A stretch of DNA of 32,002 bases from Tannerellaceae bacterium (GTDB lineage Bacteria > Bacteroidota > Bacteroidia > Bacteroidales > Tannerellaceae). The notes beneath the pieces are model-generated. The model searched no databases and was not told the DNA's origin. It worked only from the letters and a program-made list of their open reading frames with translations. Of this stretch, positions 10,101-17,575 are shown piece after piece. Each line of letters opens with the position of its first letter. Position 1 is the stretch's first letter. The translations under genes and the position numbers were made by a program. The stretch covers positions 1-32,002 of the forward strand of contig JAITRW010000005.1 of NCBI GenBank assembly GCA_031288175.1, given 5' to 3'.

Positions 10101-10209
10101 CATCTTCACTCATTATGAGCCCGCTTATCGTCCTTTGCTGCGCCGATAAGCTTTGTAGCCCCGCTACCCACAATCCCAGAATCCAAATGAAACCTGCTTT
10201 TTTCTTCAT
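7108..10209 (-). CDS. SusC/RagA family TonB-linked outer-membrane transporter
   Basis: This 1033-residue transporter has, in order: a signal peptide (WILGLWVAGLQSLSAQ); a carboxypeptidase-regulatory-like domain (about 25-105, ISGLIMSEDDGEPVIGASV); a plug domain with RIRGFGSINSSTQPLIVLDG; the adjacent ADINPNDIESMTVLKDAASTSLYG signature; and a long barrel ending in a terminal phenylalanine (TLTAGLTLAF). It imports a ligand delivered by the SusD partner encoded just downstream. Upstream lies no sigma/anti-sigma pair or hybrid sensor. Instead there is an inverted-repeat-bounded element at 10251-10441 that looks like an invertible promoter, so expression is probably on/off. Confidence 0.97.
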   Translation of the reverse strand: MKKKAGFIWILGLWVAGLQSLSAQQRTISGLIMSEDDGEPVIGASVMIKGTTVGTVTDVDGRFTVEAPNGATLVISYVGMKSLEVRPQDNKPLHLTMSTTGSATAVGAQVLEKRILTNVTSALEGSVSGLQVTSGMGQPGSTPAFRIRGFGSINSSTQPLIVLDGAVFDGDFADINPNDIESMTVLKDAASTSLYGASAGNGVILVTSKKGKGDSGTHSVNLSISQGFSQRGIPEYDRLDVFQYYPAQWQMMRNNYQYGSSKLSVLEANQKASDEIAAKLVYNPFKGIDPKEIMGVNGLLNPNATELLYADDLDWEKELFGTGYFQDYNLSFASKSDKSDAFASVNYQDNKGYALCTGMERFTGRVNYNIYPVKWFKSGLNISAAHSISENSVADNIDNSSAYNNLFQYSRVMAPIYPIHQHDMATGEYILDANGQKIYDYESKRLTFPGRDALVETLWNERGYERDQYNGRAFAEFTLLNGLKLNLSANLEGRNRRYRTYENTLVGDGKGSGRMDIEHRRYRTNQFNQLLTYQTAFGNHHLDLLAGHESYAYRYEYLSGFRQGETISGLHEFGNFVTINSLSSFTDNYRKEGFLFRANYDLDDRYYASLSFRHDGSSRFYKDNRWGNFWSAGLSWRLDQEDFLKGVDWVDNLKLRASYGETGNDKLLDSNSYDIYYAWQTLFNLTSSANESGVYFDSYGNKDLQWETVVSSDAAVEFGLFGRLSGSIEYYNRYSRSLLFSVPTATSTGVADIYKNMGRIDNYGLEINLEGDVYKDTNWTVSIGANASTITNRIKSLPEGTPTIVSGTKRYEVGYSRYDFWLRQYVGVDPETGNALYLFDAENQIADVTVFERDGQQVTTTLNKALYAYSGSTIPKVYGGFHTTVAFKNLELSAIFSYQIGGKLLDYGYLDLMGNSYGYAMHKDVLKAWKQPGDITNVPRLDESRSTDFDGVSTRWLTSSDYLNVKSLTLAFAFPRSLIRPLGFKSFRLSLSAENLWQFNARKGLNAAAEFNGIVYNSYLPARTLTAGLTLAF

Positions 10210-10250
10210 ATTAATATACTTAAATGGACGTTTACGCTACCCTTTACCTC

Positions 10251-10274
10251 AGTTCAACAGGAACTATGGTGAGT
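10251..10274 (+). repeat. Left inverted repeat of the switch
   Basis: This 24-bp arm starts AGTTCAACAGGAACT and ends GGTGAGT. It is the exact reverse complement of 10418-10441 and carries the inner dyad AGTTC/GAACT at 10251-10265. Confidence 0.95.
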
Positions 10275-10370
10275 AGTGAAATCATAAATCCTGTCGTAAA
10301 GTGTTGATTATGAGATTGGAAGAAAAAATAAAAAAGGAAAATAATGGATGAACAAATAATATATAACCTG

Positions 10371-10400
10371 TTACTGAATTACAAAAAAGTATTAGTTTTG
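10371..10400 (+). promoter_or_regulatory. Candidate promoter inside the invertible segment, facing right in this assembly
   Basis: TAGTTTTG (10393-10400) matches the -7 consensus TAnnTTTG; the -33 match is weak (TTAC, 10371-10374, spacer 18). On the opposite strand an overlapping candidate exists, TTTG (10413-10410) then TACTTTTT (10391-10384), so the active direction cannot be settled from sequence. The rightward reading is favoured because it lies near the segment's end facing outward, as in known switches; susC would then be OFF in this assembly. Confidence 0.45.
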
Positions 10401-10417
10401 TACGGCTTGCAAAAAAA

Positions 10418-10441
10418 ACTCACCATAGTTCCTGTTGAACT
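10418..10441 (-). repeat. Right inverted repeat of the switch
   Basis: This is a perfect reverse complement of 10251-10274, with the inner dyad at 10427-10441. It follows a run of A at 10411-10418. Confidence 0.95.
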
Positions 10442-10484
10442 ATGATGGGTTGTTTCTAAAAGGCGGTTCATTTTTATAATCCTA

Positions 10485-10492
10485 TATCTTTG
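10485..10492 (+). promoter_or_regulatory. -7 element for the PriA-like gene
   Basis: TATCTTTG lies 36 bases before the GTG at 10528 and outside the invertible segment, so the PriA-like gene may have its own constant promoter. No good -33 element is visible. Confidence 0.4.
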
Positions 10493-10527
10493 AAGCGAAA
10501 GAAGAGCATCAAATACTGTCAAAGTTT

Positions 10528-12195
10528 GTGGGAGAATTTTTCATAGAAGTGATTATACCGGCACCTTTGGAAGAAAATCTTATTTACAGGCTTCCTGAGG
10601 CGCTAAAAGGGGTAGAGATTGGCTGTCGCGTAACTGTTCCCTTGAAGAAGAACCGTATTTGTATAGCTTTGGTGGTAAAAAAAGATATAGAGAAGCCCCT
10701 TGGAGAAATTTTCATCCGTGATATTCTTAATGTGATGGATGAAAAACCTGTCATCTGCCGTCAGCAGCTGTTTTTCTGGGAATGGATAGCGTCTTACTAT
10801 CTATGTACATTAGGCGAGCTCTTTCATACACTGTTTCCTAAGGGGATTTTTTTGGAAAAGAAGTCAAAAAAACTGTCCTGGGAAACTGTAAAACTGTCCG
10901 GCACGCTTACGGTTCTACAGCAAGAGGCGTTAGAAAATATTCGGGAAGTATTTACAGGAAAAGAGGTATGCCTTTTTCAAACGCTGTCTTTTACAGGAAA
11001 GAAGCAGATCTATTTACAACTGATTCATGCCGCACTTGAAAAGAAACAACAGGTACTTATTCTGGTGCCTGAACCGGTAATCACAAAACCATACCTTGAG
11101 GAGTTTAAAAACGCCTTTGGCGAATATATCTTAACCTTTCATTCACGAAATACCATCAGGCATCGAACTCTTGTCTGGAAAACATTGTTATTAGCGAACG
11201 GTACTCCATATATAGTTGTGGGCACAAAGGCTGCACTATTCCTTCCGTTTGAGCATCTTGGGTTGATAATTATAGAAAATGAGCATGATCAGAGATATAA
11301 ACAGCACGAACCGGCACCGCGATACCATGCGCGTAGCGCTGCCATAGTCCTTGCGCAACAGCATAAGGCGAAAGTATTACTGGTATCGCCCGCGCCATCG
11401 TTGGATTCGTATTATAACGTATTGAACGGCAGGTATGGATTTGTGACTTTGCCTGCCCGGGAAGGCAATTTTTGCCCGCCTGAATTTATTGTCATTGATA
11501 TAAAAGAGGAGCGGAGGAAGAAAAAAATGCGACACTCCGAGCTGTCTGCATTATTGACAGAGCGTATAGAGAAGGCACGGATAAGTGGAGTGGATTATAT
11601 TCTTTTAAAGAGCCGTAAGGAAATAGAAAAAATACAGTCTACCGATTTTAGGAGGGTAAATACGGTGGGCATACTTTGTATAGACACGCTGATGCAGTCG
11701 GCGGACTTTCGGGCGCATGAAAACACTTTTCAAGTCGTAGAGAGTCTCATAGAAAAAGCTTTTGGATCCGAGCAACCATGTACTGTTGTGATTCAAAGCA
11801 ATCAGGCTAATCATCCTCTTATAGAAATGATCGTTCGAAATGACTATCCGGCCATGGCTAAGCTACAGCTCTACGAACGTAAAATTTTTTCCTGGCCACC
11901 GTATTGCCGCCTGATCACTGTGGTTCTTCGCGGGCGTAATCAGGAGCGTCTTCATATCTTTGCCAAGGAGTATGCCAACCGTCTGAAAAGCTATTCCTCC
12001 GTCGACATATCTGATCCTGTGGTTCCTATTTTTTTACCCTACCCTACATTATTTATGCTCCACATTATTATTAAGGTTCAGAACGCAGAGCCTGCCTTTC
12101 CTTTTCGTCTTTTTCTCAAGAATACCCGCCGCGAAATGCTTGGTGACACTAAGCTATCCAAAGGTATCCTTGTCTATCACGACGTAGACCTCTAA
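10528..12195 (+). CDS. Degenerate PriA-like protein (primosomal N' homologue lacking helicase motifs)
   Basis: This 555-residue protein has clear PriA ancestry. The N-terminal 3'-DNA-end-binding domain reads FIEVIIPAPLEENLIYRLPE, the helicase region has HEPAPRYHARSAAIVLA, and the C-terminal domain has DFRAHENTFQVVESL and YERKIFSWPPYCRLITVVL. The catalytic parts are damaged or gone. Walker A is LSFTGKK (near residue 155) in place of a GxxxSGKT form, DEEH is ENEH (near 250), the paired zinc-binding cysteines are absent, and the QVAGRAGR motif is replaced. It is about 260 residues shorter than a usual PriA (around 820). The start is uncertain: GTG 10528 is used, but the frame stays open upstream. 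It is probably a non-helicase DNA-binding paralogue, unless this lineage has a divergent PriA. Confidence 0.75.
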   Translation: MGEFFIEVIIPAPLEENLIYRLPEALKGVEIGCRVTVPLKKNRICIALVVKKDIEKPLGEIFIRDILNVMDEKPVICRQQLFFWEWIASYYLCTLGELFHTLFPKGIFLEKKSKKLSWETVKLSGTLTVLQQEALENIREVFTGKEVCLFQTLSFTGKKQIYLQLIHAALEKKQQVLILVPEPVITKPYLEEFKNAFGEYILTFHSRNTIRHRTLVWKTLLLANGTPYIVVGTKAALFLPFEHLGLIIIENEHDQRYKQHEPAPRYHARSAAIVLAQQHKAKVLLVSPAPSLDSYYNVLNGRYGFVTLPAREGNFCPPEFIVIDIKEERRKKKMRHSELSALLTERIEKARISGVDYILLKSRKEIEKIQSTDFRRVNTVGILCIDTLMQSADFRAHENTFQVVESLIEKAFGSEQPCTVVIQSNQANHPLIEMIVRNDYPAMAKLQLYERKIFSWPPYCRLITVVLRGRNQERLHIFAKEYANRLKSYSSVDISDPVVPIFLPYPTLFMLHIIIKVQNAEPAFPFRLFLKNTRREMLGDTKLSKGILVYHDVDL

Positions 12196-12218
12196 AATTA
12201 TCTATCCCTTAATTCTTT

Positions 12219-12743
12219 TCAAAGTTCGAAAAGTCCTTCGGGAACGGTTACTGTTAACATTTGTTTTTTTGAATCAATGGACAAGATAAGTTCCTTAGCC
12301 GCCGGAAAAAGGAATATCCGGTTTTCGGAGGCCATCACCGACAGCAGCACATTTTCCGTACTCTCGTCTACGTCCATTATCTTACCCATGGTTTTTCCTT
12401 CCACATCACGTAGTGTGTACCCCAACCATTGATGTCCGGTTACCGGTAGTAACATTGAAGGCTCTGTCTCTTCCTTTTGCATCACTCCGACTTCACAATG
12501 GCATAATTTCCCTGCCTGTTCCTGTGAATTGATTCCGTCTAATTTCACCAGTATTGATCGCTCTCCCCGTTCCCGTCTATCTTTCACGAAAAACGGCACC
12601 CAAAGCCCGTCTATCCGGCAAATAAGTATCTTCTCCACCGATTCCCTTCTGTTTTCCACATTAAGTATCAACACCAATTCCCCTGAAACCCCATGAAGTT
12701 TCGCAAAACGACCTATAAGGACAACGTCTTTCTCGTTTATCAT
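12219..12743 (-). CDS. rimM: Ribosome maturation factor RimM
   Basis: This 174-residue cytoplasmic protein assists 30S head maturation by binding S19. The N-terminal RimM domain shows VVLIGRFAKLHGVSGELVL, close to the family's G-(R/K)-(I/F)-x-x-x-(H/F)-G-(V/L)-x-G-E pattern. The C-terminal PRC-barrel region includes LLPVTGHQWLGYTLRDVEGKTMGKIMDVDESTENVLLSV. ATG 12743 is preferred to the TTG at 12755, which would lie close to the upstream antiporter's stop. It is the second gene of a two-gene unit with the K+/H+ antiporter, with a gap of about 22 bases. Confidence 0.93.
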   Translation of the reverse strand: MINEKDVVLIGRFAKLHGVSGELVLILNVENRRESVEKILICRIDGLWVPFFVKDRRERGERSILVKLDGINSQEQAGKLCHCEVGVMQKEETEPSMLLPVTGHQWLGYTLRDVEGKTMGKIMDVDESTENVLLSVMASENRIFLFPAAKELILSIDSKKQMLTVTVPEGLFEL

Positions 12744-12765
12744 CGTTTGTCCCAATCGTTCCTAT

Positions 12766-14280
12766 TCAATTTTTCTTGAGGGTATAGTCTGTAATACCGA
12801 GATAATTGTAGGCTTGAAGAAGATCCTCGTCATTGTCGGATATCATGAGCAGACGATCACCTTCATGTAATTCGGTATTACCCTTGGGAATAAAGTAGTT
12901 GCCTCTACGCTTCACCATAACGGCCAAAGTATGGTCGGGGAGGGTAAATTCCATGAGTTTGTTCCCGTGCTTAAGGACATCGGTAGTTATCTCTATTTCA
13001 CTCATAGCACTCTTGATCTCTTCGGGCAATTCAATGGCAAAAGATTCTTTCTGGGCAGGCTTATCAGCCACCTTGAACCATCCCGCCGCCGCCGTCACGG
13101 TCGTTCCCTGAACGAGGAGAGAAATAATAGTGATGAAAAAGACGACATTGAAAATCATCCTCGCATTGTCGACGCCTGCAATGAGGGGGTAGATAGCAAA
13201 GATGATAGGGACGGCTCCGCGTAACCCTACCCATGAGATAAAAGACATGGCGGGGAAAGAGAATTTCCGGAATGGCAGCAGGCAAAGGAATACGGAGATC
13301 GGACGTGATACCAGTATCATAAACACGGCGACTAAGAGACCGAAGGGTGCAATAGGTAACAACTGGGAAGGATTGACCAGCAACCCGAGCGTCAAGAACA
13401 TTACAATCTGGAAAAGCCACGTGAATCCGTCAAAGAAGGTACGGATACTTTTCTTGTGTACGATCTTCGCATTGCCGATCGTCAACCCTGTCAGATAAAC
13501 AGCCAGATACCCATTCCCTTTACAGAGTGTCACCGCCGCGAAAGTAAAAAGAGCCACGGCAAAGAGCAGTATCGGGTAGAAGGAAACATTGTTGATGTCA
13601 ATGCGATTTATCAGCCAAATGGAAGCTTTCCCAAACAAATACCCTAATACGGCGCCTACCGTCATCTGAACGAAAAACATCATTAACGGTTCAACCCACA
13701 TCCCTGTTCCTTCTCCTCCTTCTTGCGATACGTAGGATATCAGCAAGAGGGTCAGTATGTACGCCATAGGGTCGTTACTTCCGCTTTCAAGTTCGAGCGC
13801 AGGGCGCAGGCTCTCTTTCAGATACGTCCCCCGCGTGCGAAGAATGGAGAAGACTGACGCCGAATCGGTAGACGACATCACCGAAGCCATCAGCAACGAT
13901 TCGGGGAAAGACAGGTGCACGAAACCTCCTCCTATCCATTGTATCAGTAGATAAATGAATCCGCCCGTTAGGAGCGTTGTCGCCAACACCCCCACCGTCG
14001 CCAGTACAATGCCTTGCGTGGCCACCGGACGGATATCTGCCATTTTCGTATCCATCCCCCCTGAAAATAAAATCACGCTCAGTGCCACCGTCCCGATGAA
14101 CTGCGCCACATACAAGTCGTTAAACTGTATCCCCAGCCCATCGCTACCGAACAGCATCCCTACTCCCAAAAACAGAAGCAGCGTTGGCAAACCGAAACGA
14201 AACCCTGCTTTACCGGCAAGAATACTCAGGAAAAGAATAACAGAAGCTATCAGTATAACTTCTTCTGCATTATGGAACAT
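12766..14280 (-). CDS. Potassium/proton antiporter, NhaP2/CvrA-like (CPA family)
   Basis: This 504-residue inner-membrane cation/proton antiporter has about 12 membrane segments. It begins with EEVILIASVILFLSILAGKAGFRFGLPTLLLFLGVGMLFG and includes SSTDSASVFSILRTRG and SGSNDPMAYILTLLLI, the latter containing the paired ND of the ion-binding site. A C-terminal TrkA-C/RCK-type domain (about 410-495, FTLPDHTLAVMVKRRGNYFIPKGNTELHEGDRLLMI) suggests gating by a nucleotide or ion. It leads an operon with rimM. Upstream are a -7-like element and three 11-bp tandem repeats in the likely leader. Confidence 0.93.
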   Translation of the reverse strand: MFHNAEEVILIASVILFLSILAGKAGFRFGLPTLLLFLGVGMLFGSDGLGIQFNDLYVAQFIGTVALSVILFSGGMDTKMADIRPVATQGIVLATVGVLATTLLTGGFIYLLIQWIGGGFVHLSFPESLLMASVMSSTDSASVFSILRTRGTYLKESLRPALELESGSNDPMAYILTLLLISYVSQEGGEGTGMWVEPLMMFFVQMTVGAVLGYLFGKASIWLINRIDINNVSFYPILLFAVALFTFAAVTLCKGNGYLAVYLTGLTIGNAKIVHKKSIRTFFDGFTWLFQIVMFLTLGLLVNPSQLLPIAPFGLLVAVFMILVSRPISVFLCLLPFRKFSFPAMSFISWVGLRGAVPIIFAIYPLIAGVDNARMIFNVVFFITIISLLVQGTTVTAAAGWFKVADKPAQKESFAIELPEEIKSAMSEIEITTDVLKHGNKLMEFTLPDHTLAVMVKRRGNYFIPKGNTELHEGDRLLMISDNDEDLLQAYNYLGITDYTLKKN

Positions 14281-14290
14281 TGTGCCTCAG

Positions 14291-14323
14291 ATTAATTATC
14301 AATTAATTATCAATTAATTATCA
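14291..14323. repeat. Three tandem copies of an 11-bp AT repeat
   Basis: ATTAATTATCA is repeated exactly three times, ten bases before the antiporter start codon and probably within its leader. Copy-number change here could alter leader length or translation. Confidence 0.85.
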
Positions 14324-14331
14324 GTAGATGG

Positions 14332-14339
14332 CAAAGATA
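14332..14339 (-). promoter_or_regulatory. -7 element upstream of the antiporter
   Basis: The minus strand reads TATCTTTG, a full match to TAnnTTTG. No TTTG is found at the expected -33 spacing. Transcription would begin close to the tandem repeat. Confidence 0.35.
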
Positions 14340-14397
14340 AGGAAAATAACGAGAAATATTATTTGATCTATATTTAAGATAGACATTTAGTCACAAT

Positions 14398-14985
14398 TTA
14401 TAAAGCGCCGCTTTCTACGAGGATAACAACCTGTTCCGTGAGAGCATCTTTTCCCTGTGGATTATAATCGCTTTTGAGGCTGGCGCCGAACATTCCGGCG
14501 AACAGGTTCCAAAAACCGGCGCGGAACCCCCCCAGATAGGCGCGTAGCAAATTGTAACTGGTTTGGTTACATTCTCGATCTATCAGGCGGATAAGAAGTT
14601 TACCTTGTGAGAGGGAAAGGCGTTTCAATTCGGGCTTGTATTGGGCGAACAGTTCTTTCTCCATGCGTTTGAGGTGAGATTGTCTGGCCTTGTCGTCCGG
14701 AAGGGTCTCCATATACTCATATGTTTCTATCAAGGTGTGATAGACGAGTTTTGCATAAGGGAGGGTTCGCTTGACGTCGCGCACCAACTTTTCGTAACGT
14801 TCCCGGTCCCGTTTATTCCGGAAAACACGTTGGGGATAGATGGTTATCTCGCGGATGCGCACCATAGGGACGGTATCGCCCGCTATCACTTCGGCCGGCA
14901 ATATTCCGGCGGGTAAAACAGCCTGCTGTGCAATACCTTCGTGGCACAGCAGACAAGCCATCCACAGTACATTCCACCGCTTCAT
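14398..14985 (-). CDS. DUF4294 domain-containing exported protein
   Basis: This 195-residue protein has a signal peptide (MKRWNVLWMACLLCHEGIAQQ). Its conserved core is of the Bacteroidetes DUF4294 type: GDTVPMVRIREITIYP, KLVRDVKRTLPYAKLVYHTLIETYEYMETLP, and QGKLLIRLIDRECNQTSYNLLRAYLGGFRAGFWN. Its function is not known; it is probably periplasmic. ATG 14985 is chosen because the signal peptide starts there. It is divergent from thrA, sharing a short promoter region. A minus-strand TACTTTTG (14999-14992) sits so close to the ATG that a transcript from it would have almost no leader. Confidence 0.88.
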   Translation of the reverse strand: MKRWNVLWMACLLCHEGIAQQAVLPAGILPAEVIAGDTVPMVRIREITIYPQRVFRNKRDRERYEKLVRDVKRTLPYAKLVYHTLIETYEYMETLPDDKARQSHLKRMEKELFAQYKPELKRLSLSQGKLLIRLIDRECNQTSYNLLRAYLGGFRAGFWNLFAGMFGASLKSDYNPQGKDALTEQVVILVESGAL

Positions 14986-14991
14986 CAATCG

Positions 14992-14999
14992 CAAAAGTA
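14992..14999 (-). promoter_or_regulatory. -7-like element abutting the DUF4294 start codon
   Basis: TACTTTTG on the minus strand fits TAnnTTTG, but it ends only six bases before the ATG at 14985. It is either a coincidental match or gives a nearly leaderless mRNA. Confidence 0.25.
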
Positions 15000-15002
15000 C
15001 AC

Positions 15003-15033
15003 TTTTAAGGCGTGGAGAAAAGCACTACTTTTG
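15003..15033 (+). promoter_or_regulatory. Promoter for thrA
   Basis: TTTT (15003-15006), a 19-base spacer and TACTTTTG (15026-15033) match the Bacteroidetes promoter with one mismatch. The leader would be about 70 bases. No attenuator peptide was recognised in it. Confidence 0.55.
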
Positions 15034-15112
15034 TCCCGCTGTCCTTGAAAAGCCTTACAAAGGTCGGCATGCGGTGTTTTGTGTACGTGCCACACATTAG
15101 TTTAATATTGAA

Positions 15113-17575
15113 ATGAAGGTATTAAAGTTCGGCGGGACATCGGTAGGTTCCGTAAAGGGTATTTTAAATGTAAAGCAGATTGTGGAAGCAGCTACCGATC
15201 CGGTAGTGGTCGTGGTTTCGGCTTTAGGAGGAGTTACGGACGATTTGATTGCTGTCGGACGTTTGGCCGCAGGGGGGGATACGGCCTACGAGAAGGCTTT
15301 ATCCGCTCTTATAGAACGTCACTTGCTCATTATTGAAGGTGTATTACCGGACATTGCCGTTCGTAATGAGACCGAGCAGGTCGTTCGTTGTCTATTGGAC
15401 GAGTTGGCCAATATTCTGCGCGGGGTGTTTCTCATTAACGATCTCTCGTCCAAGACTTCGGATACGATATTGAGCTATGGGGAACGTATTTCATCGTTGA
15501 TTATTTCCAAAGTGATACGGGACGCTCAGCTTTTTGATGCCCGCAAATTCATTAAGACCCTTCCCCAGTTTACCAGACATATTGTAGATTTCCCACTCTC
15601 CAACCGGCTTATTCGGGAAACCTTCATCTCGCTTCCTTCCGTTGCCATAGTGCCGGGTTTCATTGCCTCGGGAGCAAAGAGCGACGAAGTAACTAATCTG
15701 GGACGCGGTGGTTCCGATTATACCGCTTCTATCCTTGCCGCTGCCCTGGATGCTTCGGCTTTGGAGATATGGACGGATGTGGATGGTTTTATGACAGCCG
15801 ACCCGCGGGTCATCAATTCCGCTTACCTCATTGAACGGCTCACGTTTACCGAGGCCATGGAGCTGTGTAACTTCGGTGCCAAGGTGCTTTATCCGCCGAC
15901 GATTTATCCTGTTTACCAAAAAAATATCCCTATCCGTATCCTGAATACTTTCAATCCTTCATCCAAAGGGACCTACATTTCCCAAATGCCGTCCGTTTAT
16001 AGTACTAACGAACCTGTTGTACGTGACAAAGCCATTATTAAAGGTATATCCTCTATCAATGATACCTGCCTCATTACCGTGCAGGGTCTGGGTATGGTAG
16101 GCGTCATTGGTGTCAATTACCGTATCTTCAAAACTCTTTCGGCCAATGGGATCAGCGTTTTCTTGGTCTCTCAGGCAAGTTCGGAAAACAATACATCCTT
16201 TGCCGTATGCAATGCTGAGGCCGATCTGGCGATCAGTGTCCTCAATGAAGAATTTGCCTTGGAGCGTGCCCAGGGAGAAATCAACGACACTACGGTGGAA
16301 CGGGATTTGGCTACCGTAGCCATTGTAGGGGAGAATATGAAACGGACGCCGGGTATTGCAGGGAAACTTTTCGGGACACTTGGCCGTGCTGGTATCAGTG
16401 TCATCGCCTGTGCTCAGGGGGCTTCAGAAACAAATATCTCTTTTGTGATTAAGCATAAGTACCTCCGTAAGGCCCTCAATTCCATTCATGATTCTTTCTT
16501 CCTTTCCGAGTACAAGGTGCTTAACCTTTTTATTGTCGGTATAGGGACGGTAGGTGGCAGTCTGCTTAACCAGATTCGAAATCAACAACCAAAGCTGATA
16601 GCGCAGAACGGTCTGAAACTCAAAGTGACAGGTATCGCTAACGTAGAGAAAGTGCTCTTTTGCCGCGAGGGGATTAACCTGGATAGCTACAAGCAAGAGT
16701 TAGTGCAACACGGTCAACCGAACAGTCCTGAGCTTCTTTGCAAGGGTATTCTTGACATGGATAGCTTTAATTCCGTCTTCGTAGATTGCACAGCCAGTCC
16801 TGATATTGCTTCTTTGTATGAGACGCTTCTCAATAACAACGTTTCTGTGGTTGCGGCGAATAAAAACGCGGCATCTTCGTCTTATGATAACTACTTCCGT
16901 CTTAAAGAGACGGCCCGTAAGCGAGACATTAAGTTTCTCTTTGAAACAAACGTGGGGGCGGGGCTTCCTATTATTAATACGATGAATGCCCTTATCAATA
17001 GCGGCGACCGTATTATTAAGCTTGAGGCTGTCCTTTCGGGGACGCTGAATTTTATTTTCAACACCATCAATGACGATATACCTTTCAGCCGTGCGATAGG
17101 TATGGCAAAGGAAGCTGGGTATGCGGAACCGGATCCACGTATAGATTTGAGCGGTACTGATGTGGTGCGTAAGTTGGTTATTCTTGCGCGGGAGGCGGGT
17201 TATAAAGTGGAGCAGTCGGAGGTTCGGATGAATCCCATTATACCGCCGTGTTGTTTTGAGGGGAGGATAGAGGATTTTTGGCAAGAGGTAGAGAAATTGG
17301 ACGGAAACTTTGAGCAACGACGGCTGCGTTTGGCGGCTGCCGCCAAGCGGCTACGTTTTGTGGCTACTATGGATAGGGGGGCGTGTACTCTCGGGTTGCA
17401 GGAGGTAGACAGGCGACATCCTTTTTACGAGCTTGAGGGCAGTAACAACATAATCATGATTACTACGGAACGATATAATGAGTATCCGATGGTAATAAAA
17501 GGATATGGTGCCGGTGCTGCCGTGACGGCTGCGGGTGTATTCGCCGATATCATTTCTATTGCAAACATTCGGTAA
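15113..17575 (+). CDS. thrA: Bifunctional aspartate kinase / homoserine dehydrogenase
   Basis: This 820-residue cytoplasmic enzyme carries out the first and third steps of threonine/methionine synthesis from aspartate. The kinase domain starts MKVLKFGGTSVGS and has NLGRGGSDYTASILAAAL and WTDVDGFMTADPR. Tandem ACT-type regulatory modules follow (about 310-460, e.g. ITVQGLGMVGVIG). The homoserine dehydrogenase part begins near residue 470 with the nucleotide-binding VGIGTVGGSLL and includes VVAANKNAA and LSGTLNFIFN. The length matches the usual ThrA fusion. The stop codon is directly followed by the ATG of a glycosyltransferase-like gene, an unusual operon partner; in many bacteria thrB/thrC follow instead. 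Confidence 0.97.
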   Translation: MKVLKFGGTSVGSVKGILNVKQIVEAATDPVVVVVSALGGVTDDLIAVGRLAAGGDTAYEKALSALIERHLLIIEGVLPDIAVRNETEQVVRCLLDELANILRGVFLINDLSSKTSDTILSYGERISSLIISKVIRDAQLFDARKFIKTLPQFTRHIVDFPLSNRLIRETFISLPSVAIVPGFIASGAKSDEVTNLGRGGSDYTASILAAALDASALEIWTDVDGFMTADPRVINSAYLIERLTFTEAMELCNFGAKVLYPPTIYPVYQKNIPIRILNTFNPSSKGTYISQMPSVYSTNEPVVRDKAIIKGISSINDTCLITVQGLGMVGVIGVNYRIFKTLSANGISVFLVSQASSENNTSFAVCNAEADLAISVLNEEFALERAQGEINDTTVERDLATVAIVGENMKRTPGIAGKLFGTLGRAGISVIACAQGASETNISFVIKHKYLRKALNSIHDSFFLSEYKVLNLFIVGIGTVGGSLLNQIRNQQPKLIAQNGLKLKVTGIANVEKVLFCREGINLDSYKQELVQHGQPNSPELLCKGILDMDSFNSVFVDCTASPDIASLYETLLNNNVSVVAANKNAASSSYDNYFRLKETARKRDIKFLFETNVGAGLPIINTMNALINSGDRIIKLEAVLSGTLNFIFNTINDDIPFSRAIGMAKEAGYAEPDPRIDLSGTDVVRKLVILAREAGYKVEQSEVRMNPIIPPCCFEGRIEDFWQEVEKLDGNFEQRRLRLAAAAKRLRFVATMDRGACTLGLQEVDRRHPFYELEGSNNIIMITTERYNEYPMVIKGYGAGAAVTAAGVFADIISIANIR

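Larger units (their letters stand above)
10251..10441. promoter_or_regulatory. Putative invertible promoter (DNA inversion switch) upstream of susC
   Basis: Perfect 24-bp inverted repeats (10251-10274 and 10418-10441) enclose 143 bp of AT-rich DNA between susC (-) and a PriA-like gene (+). Each arm contains a smaller dyad, AGTTC-N5-GAACT, as expected for a site-specific recombinase that binds two half-sites around a short crossover core. The enclosed DNA holds a promoter-like sequence near its right end facing right. After inversion it would sit near the left end facing susC, with a leader of roughly 75 bases. Known Bacteroides phase-variable surface operons have this architecture. No recombinase gene is in the window, so it would act from elsewhere. 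Confidence 0.75.
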
